Source: Cryptomeria japonica (Eukaryota > Streptophyta > Pinopsida > Cupressales > Cupressaceae). From it: a stretch of 64,000 nucleotides of DNA. A program made the position numbers and the translations under genes. The notes below the pieces were generated by a model. That model saw nothing but the letters and a program-made list of their open reading frames with translations. It was not told the DNA's origin and did no database searches. Shown in pieces: positions 23,501 through 32,500 of this stretch (its first letter is position 1; each line of letters opens with the position of its first letter). The DNA is taken from positions 266,323,925 to 266,387,924 of the forward strand of contig NC_081415.1 in assembly GCF_030272615.1 (NCBI RefSeq), in the 5' to 3' direction.

Positions 23501-26500
23501 AGATAAGTGAAAGGGAGCATGACAAGTCCGTTGAAGACAAGTTTGAAGATTGGCAAAGCACGAATGGGCTTATAAATGGAAGTTCGCTCCTGTCCTCCAG
23601 TCGAGGACCAGAGCAAAATGTCTAAATGTGCTTAAATGTTGAATGTCACTCCCATTTCATACGTTCAAGAAGGAACAAAGGACATCATTTTACGCCTTGA
23701 AGACAATTTGATATCAATATGATGGAAGATTTGCACCATAAACCAAAGTTCGCTCCTGTCCTTCAGTCAAGGACCAGGGCGATATTCATTAGACTGGTCA
23801 TTTCTTTCAAAAACTACGTCAAGGCGAGGTCGCACAAGGTCGAAAATGCCTTTGAGAAGATGATAAGCAAGGAACCAAACGTCAAAAGGTGACCAACTTG
23901 AGCAAAGAGGAAAGTTCGCTCCTGTCCTTCAGTCAAGGACCAGGGCGATATTCATAAAATCAATCATTCTTTCTAAAGGATCACATCAAATCAAAGTTAC
24001 ACAAGATTGAAAACGTCATTAGAAAGGTGATGAACAAGGAGTTGAGGTTAAAAAATGACAAATTTGAGCTAGGATTCAAAGTTCGCTCCTGTCCCTCACC
24101 AAGGGACCAGGGCGATGAACATTCAAATATCAAATTTGCCTTGTAAAAGACAAGTAAGTATGCGTGGAATGAAAGAACAAAGTCATTACTTGCCTTGTGA
24201 TATAAATTGGTGATTAAAGAGGCGAAAGACCAAGGAAGAAAAAGCAAGTTCGCTCCTGTCCCTCACCAAGGGACCAGGGCGATAATGGTCTTAAGAGGCA
24301 TCCATCTACAACATTGAATCGATCAAGCTCGAGATTCCCAATGAAGATGCCAGTTTCAACATAGAGGAAGTGATTTTGAACGTAAAAGGCGAGAAAATCA
24401 AGAGCAAAATGCAAAATCGCTCCTGTCCCTCTCCCAGGGACCAGAGCGATGTGGTTTGTACCCCTTACATCTTCCATGTTTGGCGCCAACATCATTTTCA
24501 AATTACATTAAATGCTAAAAATCGATAAAGTTTGAAATATTCAATTAAAATTAGCATTTAAAAATAGCGCATGAAACATTTATTAATTAATTTTGCCTTT
24601 TTCAAAAAAAATTAATCACGAAGGCATTTTAATTAATTATTAATTTTAATAAAATTGGTGCGCTTGGATTATATTTTATAAAAGTCGGCCTTGATTTTTA
24701 TTTGAAATTTGTTTTAATTGCCTTATTTTTGCAAAGTCGGCCTAAGGTAATACATAAGGTAAGCGCCTATAAAGGGAAGGTGATAATTTCATTTTCAAAT
24801 CATCATTTCACCTTCATTCATATGCGATTTGGAGAAGACAAAGAGGTGTGCGATTTGTATTTACAAGGAGCGAATTTCATAAAGGAGAAGTGCGAATTTC
24901 ATTAAAGGAAGGTGCGAACATCATCTTCAAAGGGGAGTGCGAGCTTAGTTTCAAGTGAGGCGAACTTGCCAAAGACTACGTCAAAGGCATCCCAAAGGTG
25001 GCGAAGTTGCTAGCTTGAGGGAGGATCACATTGAAAGCTTCAAATTTCGATTTTGCCTAGGCGAATTTCCTTATTTTGCATCTTTTTAGAGTTAGTTCTC
25101 AAGTGAGGTATGGCGAAAACTTCTTTTGTCTAAATTTTGAGTATTGGTCGTCCTAACCTCAATCTTGAAATTTTGAATTTTGAAATTTTGAATTTCCAGT
25201 AGCTCAATTATATTTAGGAAATGATAACTCAAAGACTTATCATGAAGTTTCCTAAAATTAATCTTTAATCTAATCTATGTTTATACATTGCAGAATCTAT
25301 TACTAATTTTGAAATGTTGTGTAGGTACCAAGATGGCGACTCTCAAGGAAAATCAAGCCAGATCAAGGACGGTCTCCTCAAGGACGATCAGGCAAGGACA
25401 AGGGCGGCCTCCTCCAATCCAGTGTTTCAAGGTGAGGTACATCAATCATCCTACACATCAAGGACACAAGAAGTCAGAACAAGGGTTCGTTGAAGAAGCA
25501 AATAGTTCCAGATGAATTAATTAAAGCTAGCTTCTCAACAACACCAAGTTGAATATTTACCAAGTTACAAATGTCAGATGAGGTGGCATCCTAGTCATCA
25601 CTTCTCCAGTCAGTGTGGTCCACCTCAGCATGTCCAGATTCAATGTACCTAACTCATGGAAGGTGGCACAAACTCCGATGTACCTACCCCGGCTATCCAT
25701 TGGTCGATTTTTCCAGAGAGGACATGTGTCCAAGCAATACAATTATTTCATTGGTCGAGCATTAAATGTTATGTAATGGTTGTAACAAACCCTAATTAGG
25801 GTTTTCATTGTAAAATCTTGGCCATTGATCTCGAATTGATCTAAGCCATCGAATTGTATTGAGGGCACTATATAAGCCCTGGCATTTCATTTGTAAAGGC
25901 AATTAGCAATAGTTAGATAATAGTTAGAGAGTTGAAAATAGTTAGAAGATAGAAATAGAATAGTAACTAGAGTAGAGTAGAGAGAGAAGGCAAAGATTGT
26001 TGCCAAGATGTTGTTGTAAAAGACTTGTAACTTCATTGAAGAAATGGTGAAATTTATGGGTCAATTCGACAATTTGCATGGTCTTTATACTTCTCATATT
26101 TGATTTCATGTTATTAGATGAGTGGAAGAAATATGCTTGATTGATGGTGAAATTCGCATATCCATACTACTAGCAGTTTGTTGATTGCAGACTTGCCTTG
26201 CGTAGTCAACTGGAATCATTCAGCTTAAGCCTAACTTCAATTGTCGCTTCTTCATTGATATGCATCAACCTGATGGTGTCTATGCCTGCAGTGATGATTT
26301 GAACATCATAAAGCTTCCCTTCGAAGATCGCACTAGCCTTGTGGAGATGGTCCTGCGATGTCAAAACAAGACCTAGTTAGAGTTTCATCAAAGATCAATC
26401 ATTGCTCCTACATTCTTAGTATTAGGATTAGATCCTCTCTTCGCCCTCATTTTTTTTTCTTTTTTTTCAAGTCAAAGCCAGTAAGAGCCTATGTTCCAGC

Positions 26501-29500
26501 AATATTCAAAGCAAATCAGAAGTTCAATCATCAAATGTAAGTCCCCTTGTGATTCCAGCAAATCACATCATACCACAGAGAGCTTATCCACACGTAGAGA
26601 CCCTACTTAAAAGAACATTGAAGTCACCCTAACTGATCCTTCTTGTGATATCTTCAGCAGTTAGAGATTTTATTCAAGAGAGGATAAGGTACCCTTGGGT
26701 ATTTTATTCTGTGTATGATTGTGTACAAAATACACGTCAACAGGCAGGAAGCCCAAAATCAGTCATTTGAAAGTTTTTGGCTCTACGGCTTATGTTTGGA
26801 TTCCAGATGCCACGCGCACCAAACTGGATCCAAAGAGTCAGAAATTGATGTTCATCGGCTACAGTGACAACCACAAGGCATATTGGTTGGTTGATATAGA
26901 CACTAATCACCTCATATTCAGTCGAGATGTAGTATTTGATGAAGAAAGAGGGCCTTTTCAGCCTTCCTCTCCTAATTTGAGCACTGAGGATCACCCTCCA
27001 AAGGCTGTAAGTATGGGTGTTCGTCTTCCCTTAGCTCCACTTGATGGGAGGGATTTAGTTGACTCTGAAGTTGTGGGGTCTCCCAGGCATGGCATTGCAC
27101 CCCCTAACTTTCCTCAAGAACTTCTTGATCCACATCCAGAGGAGCTTGCTCCAAATATTCCAAGCACTCTTCATCCTGCACCAGATGTTGGTACTTCTAC
27201 TCTTCGGCCTAAGTGGTGGGCCAAGACCATTGGTGATCTTCATGATGATGAGCTCATTGAGGGTAGATCCATTAGAGGCAAGAGCCAACAACACACAGTT
27301 AATTTTGCTCTTATGGCCAACATTCACAGTATTTATGAGCCTCAAACTTATACAGAGGCTAAAGGTGTACCTGAATGGGAAAAGGCTATGGCAGCAGAGC
27401 AACATAGTCTTCTGAAAAACAACACTTGGGTATTATCTGATCTTCCTCCAGGAAAGAAGCCCATTGGCTGCAAATGGGTGTTTAAAGTCAAGTATAAAGC
27501 TGATGGAAGTCTTGATAAGTACAAGGCTTGGTTGGTGGCAAAAGGGTTTTCACAAAAGGAGGGCATCGACTATGAAGAGACATTTGCTCCCACAGCCAAG
27601 ATGAGTACCATTAGGCTTGTCCTCGCTCTCTCAGCTCAATTTGGATGGAAAGTCCATCAAATGGATGTCAAGAGTGTCTTTCTCAATGGTGATTTGCAGG
27701 AAGAAGTCTACATGACGCAGCCTCCAGGTTTCAAGGTTGTCAGTAAGGAACGCCAGGTATGTAGACTAGTCAAAGCACTCTATGGCCTCAAACAGGCTCC
27801 TCGTGCATGGTACATCAAAATTGATAAGTACTTGATTGATCAAGGCTTTCAGAGGATTCCTTCAGATCCCAATTTGTATGTCAAACATACTAGTGATGAT
27901 ATTCTATTTCTAGTAGTCTATGTTGATGATCTCATCATTACTGGCAATGTAGCACATCTGATCATGCAGGTCAAACAGAATTTGTGTCAGCATTTTGATG
28001 ACAGATTTGGGACTTCTCCATTATTGTCTTGGTGTAGAGGTTTGGCAGACTGATAGCCACATATTCATTTCTCAGTCAAAGTATGCCAAGAGCCTACTAG
28101 ATAAGTTTTGAATGCAAGATTGTAAACTTGCATCTACACCTATGGAGATAGTGCTCAAATTATCAGCCAAATCAAATTCACCTGTAGTGGATGAGTCTTC
28201 AATCAGGCAACTAGTGGGCAGCCTCATCTATCTCACCACCATTAGACCTAGCATCAGTTATGCTGTGAGCTATATTTCTCGCTTCATGTCAGCCCCAAAA
28301 GTTGAACATTGGGTTGCAGCAAAGCGTGTGCTTATATATGTGAAGGGCACTCCTGATTTTAGCATTTTGTACAGCAAAAGCAAAGATCCTAGGCTGGTTG
28401 GTTTTAAAGACTCAGATTGGGCAGGTTGTGTTGATGACAGAAAGTCAACTTCTGGGTATGTTTTCAGCTTGGGTACAAGTGCAGTCACATGGACCAGCAA
28501 GAAGCAACAGGCAATAGCTCTTTCCTCGACCGAAGCAGTGTATCAAGGAACTGTTAAGGCAGCATGTGAGGCAATTTGGCTACGTAGGATGCTTGCAGAC
28601 ATGCAAATGTCTCAACCAGGACCTACTCCCTTGTTTTGTGATAATCAAAGGATTCTAAAATTAGCCAAAAATCCAGTCTTCCATGAGCGGACAAAGCATG
28701 TGGAGCTTCATTGTCATTTCATCCGCCAGCATGTTGAAAATGGATTAGTGATACTGCAGTACATTCCTGCAGAAGATTAGACTACAGATATCCTTACCAA
28801 GTCCTTGAGCCCGGCAAAGTTTCTCAAATTTAGAGGGCAGCTTGGTGTGATAGATAGCATGACCATTAAGGGAGGGTATTAGAATATTTAATTATATTTT
28901 AGTCTCCTATATTTAGTTCCTTGTTTGATGGTCATTTAGCTTTTTAGTTAATTAGCTTTTAAGCTTTATTTAGCATTTAGCTTTTCTTTTTAATTAATTA
29001 GCTTTTAAGCTTTATTTAGCATTTAGCTTTTTCTTTTTAGTTAATTAGCTTTTAAGCTTAATTTAGCTTTTAGCTCTTTAATCTTTTACTTTAACGTTAT
29101 GTTCTAATTATAGAACATCGTCTTGTAACCTCTATATATACGTGTGTATATCATTCAATGTAATCATCTGATTATTGAATCATTCATTCAATTTATTTTT
29201 CAATTGCCACGTCTACACCGGATACGTCGAGATTCGTGATTCAAAAAGCGGATACGTTTCAGGTGGAAAAAATCAGTTCCCTGTCCGAATCCACAAGGAT
29301 TCCAGGTCGAATCCGAATCCGATACGTATCGTATCCGGATTTGGGGGAAAAATGTGAAGTACCGGTAACTTAGTTGTTTTGTACTGTTATGTGTTGCATT
29401 TTCAGTTTCAGTTATTTACATTCAGTCTGATCACTAAAAACTAACACTATCTACATGAAATTACATCCATCATTTGCAAATTGAATATGCTATCTTCATA

Positions 29501-32500
29501 AATTTTATATAATTGTAACATCACCAAAAAAACTCTTCTATCTGAAACAGAAAACACAAGCTTGGTTCTAATTGATAATATAGTTCACAATGAAAACCTA
29601 CATGAAGAATTCAACACATTGATTTCCAACTGTACGATTGCTATACTTATCCCTTCCTATGAACTAGATCTTACACAATCAAACATTATCAGAAAAGCTT
29701 ATAAGGAGGAACCTTTTGGCAAGTACATTTCAATAACCTTGCTTCACAATTAAGAACTAATTTAGAACTAGGTGTTGCATCCTTGACCTTAATTATTAAC
29801 AATTACTAACAATATGCACTGTTGCTAAAATTTCATCCAAATTTAACTAATGTTTCTTGGATAACATCTCCCATACTTTACATTAAATAAACATTCAGAA
29901 TTAATAATTCTGGCTGCACTAAAAAGATGCATTGGTGCTGGACTTTCATCCTTCTCGGTATGACTTTTGGATATAATGCCTACTCATATTTTGAATTAGT
30001 TAACATTTTTAAATATAACACCTACTCATATTTTGAATTAGTTAACATTCCCTTTCAGGCCACACAAATTCAAGAGTTTTCTATTTTGAGATGAATTCGA
30101 TGGTATTAGTCTTCATAATTGTTCCAGTTTATGTGTGATGAGAGAATGAAACTTTTTGAAAGTAATGCGTTCTCACACATCACAATTACTTTTTTTAATT
30201 AAGATTGCTCTTTCATTGTTATATAGAGGGGGAATATTATATTTCCTTCAATTTTCTTACACCATACTAGTAACATGTATTACTGCTAGACTTCATCCAC
30301 CTCTTAATTACAATTTTTTTTATTGATGCCTACTCATATTTTGAAGTTAGCAAACATCTCTTAACCAGCAATATTTACCATTACAAGATATGACTTATGT
30401 CTTCTTTATGATTACTTTAAATCGTGTAGGCTGAAAATTTGGCACCATTTGAAGATTTATCCTCTAAAAATTGTCCCCTTGCATTCCAATTACTTTTTTT
30501 ATAGCTCATATCTATTTTTATATATAAAGATATACTGCAATCCCCCCATTCTATTTCCCAAATTTCATGCATGGTATTATGCAGATTCAGATGCATCCAA
30601 CAGTATGTAAATGACTACCATGTTTTCTTGAATACTTTCACTTCAGTGTAAATAAAATCTATCCTGTTTTGGAAAATAAAACAAAGCACAAAATTTCAGA
30701 AACATTGTATTGTTAATTTAAGGGTCATGGTTGTTTACACCCAAGCCATCTGCCTATACTATATGGTGCATCAGAGCCCTCTCCCATTTCAGAAGTCCAG
30801 GGGAATTTCCATTGATTTACCTTGCATATTGTTCATAAATTGTTGACCTATGTTTCAACCTTGCCCTCTCATTTACTAATATCTATTTCAAGCAATTATT
30901 TATTGTGAATCGCATTGTTTCAGAATTGATATTGCATTGATTCAAATACCAACACAGATAATATTTTTTTTAAAGTGTTCACCAACTCTTGACCACATGT
31001 ACATAGAGAACAAACAGTATGACTGAATGTTGCCTATTTAGTTTCTTTATAGCCTGATCTCTTCTGCGACTCAAAATAGAATTCAACATGAAAGTAAAGT
31101 ATAGAATTCCAAAATATCATTATACAAACAAAAGAACATATGAGATACTTACTTTTCACAACTGTACTTATTATTCCCATCCAGCGATTCGACCTGAAAA
31201 AATCGACCAAGAGCTTCCTTCAAGGAGCTGGCATGTAAAATCTCAAGGCTGATATCCATTATATCATCCATCTTGTTGGACTCTGCCCCACAAGAAAGGC
31301 ACCTAACTTGGCTCTGCAATACACCGCCAAAAATTTCCTTGACAATGGTATTGGGTTCCTGCTTTAACTGCTTTGCGCCTAAATTATTACGGGCCTTGTA
31401 CATCTTGACACAAACATCATTACAGGCTTCTATCACAAAGCGGAGAAATTCGTGAGCATCTTCCTGTCTTCCAGGGCGAAAATGTTTTGCAAAAAGGTGT
31501 AATGAGTTCACTATCCTCAATGGTGGTTCTGAGAGACTATCAACACTCAAAGATCTTATGATCCTTTTTTCCACCAAGCAAAATGGACAGGTGGTGGTAT
31601 TCCGGTTAGCATTCCCTGATGGACCTGCTAAAATTTTGCCCAAAATTAGCCAGAATTCAAAAAGGTGAACCCAAGGGTTTTACTCTTCCAAGGTTCAATT
31701 CAAATTTAGCTTAAGGCACAATATCCCTTTTCAATTAAATTTCACTTTGCAATACCAATTCACTGCCCCCTTCACAGTAAAGGGAAGAAAAATTACAAAT
31801 TACAAACAAGACAGAGAACTGTTAGTCAACAAAGATGAGCGTATCAAACAAATCATTTTTCTCGATAGAGAACTGTGCAAACCCACTCCAAATACTTGTG
31901 AATGCATCTGCATGATTACATGCATACAAATAACTTGCTAAATAGACATTTCAATAAACAATGGTACAAACCAACCACTATCATACAATTTGGTGCACAA
32001 ATTTTGCAGAAATGGAATTCATAATGAAGGGAAAAAACAACGAACAGCACAGGGTACCCCTTGTCAGCGATAGTACACACGTGATCAAAATTTTGAGTTC
32101 AATGCATTAATTTCACAAAAGCAAACACTCCCGCCCACAGAGCGAAAAAGTATAGCACCAATTACGAACCTGACAAATACTTAGTTAAAACTAATGATTG
32201 ATGAAAGAGGATGGTTCAAGTGGTACAAATATGACTTACTATATGAAAACAGAAGGTCCAAATCTCTTCAGGAAAAGATAGATAGTTGAAATTGGTTGAA
32301 ATTCCACATTTGTCTGGACAGATATCCCCAATTGTGACAATTAAGTTTAAGGTTACCCCATAATTGGAAACTACCAAATTAAAGTTATTTTTCGATAATG
32401 ATAGTAATGCAGAGAACTTAATTTTGAGGTTTAATGCATTAATCTGGAGGAATCAAAAGTTTAATACTTACCAAACTACAAATAAAACCTAATTTCAAGG

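Larger units (their letters stand above)
22213..26742 (+). mobile_element. Solo LTR D, 4530 bp (TSD GGCAG), gypsy-like
   Basis: Begins TGTTGTGACGTTTTC and ends ACACGTCAACA, with the perfect 5-bp TSD GGCAG at 22208-22212 and 26743-26747. Removing it plus one TSD restores the copia C frame exactly. No primer site, gag or pol is present. A TATATAAG box (25869-25875) two-thirds along, followed by about 870 bases, fits a U3-R-U5 layout, so I read it as a solo LTR left by LTR-LTR recombination. The U3 part carries the periodic hairpin array. An unusually large LTR; a related antisense fragment lies at 35052. Confidence 0.9.
19237..29202 (+). mobile_element. Copia element C, near complete but broken; hosts solo LTR D
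   Basis: The LTRs 19237-19563 and 28877-29202 are highly similar. Order within: degenerate primer site CAGTATCAAAGC at 19564, leader, gag (20261), zinc knuckle, PR, INT, RT, RNase H, polypurine tract AAGGGAGGG (28868-28876), 3' LTR. INT is split by the 4530-bp solo LTR D. Without D it is 5.4 kb, a normal copia length. Both LTRs start TATTAGAATA rather than TG. No clear 5-bp TSD: GGTAC on the left, ATTGC on the right. Confidence 0.92.
19177..29373. mobile_element. hAT-like MITE (231 bp) split by copia C
   Basis: Terminal inverted repeats are CTAAGTTGCCGGTAC (19177-19191) and GTACCGGTAACTTAG (29359-29373), one mismatch in 15. They are flanked by identical 8-bp direct repeats TTGTTTTG (19169-19176; 29374-29381). 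An 8-bp TSD is the hAT hallmark. The left half (60 bp) is packed with GGTAC/CGGGTAC words and the right half (171 bp) with GGATACGT/GTATCC words, like the subterminal repeats of hAT elements. No transposase. Everything between 19237 and 29202 is the nested copia. Confidence 0.75.
2792..31152 (-). other. Giant intron 2 (28,361 bp) of the UBP25-like gene
   Basis: Bounded on the minus strand by donor GTAAGT (31152-31147) and acceptor CAG ending at 2792. It contains two decayed copia elements (3348-9045; 10085-12987), two LINEs, a hAT-like MITE with a nested copia element, and a nested 4.5-kb solo LTR. Most insertions are on the plus strand, antisense to the host gene. Long TE-filled introns are characteristic of gymnosperms. 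If the gene is expressed, all of this must be transcribed and removed. Confidence 0.88.

Noticed and set aside
22633-24450. CRISPR-like array (regular repeats with unique spacers)
   Set aside because: Spacers are about 134 bp, share their own diverged motif, and the array lies in a plant LTR with TSDs; there are no cas genes.
27055-27415. Minus- and plus-strand frames of about 117 codons
   Set aside because: Out-of-frame shadows of the copia C RT region.
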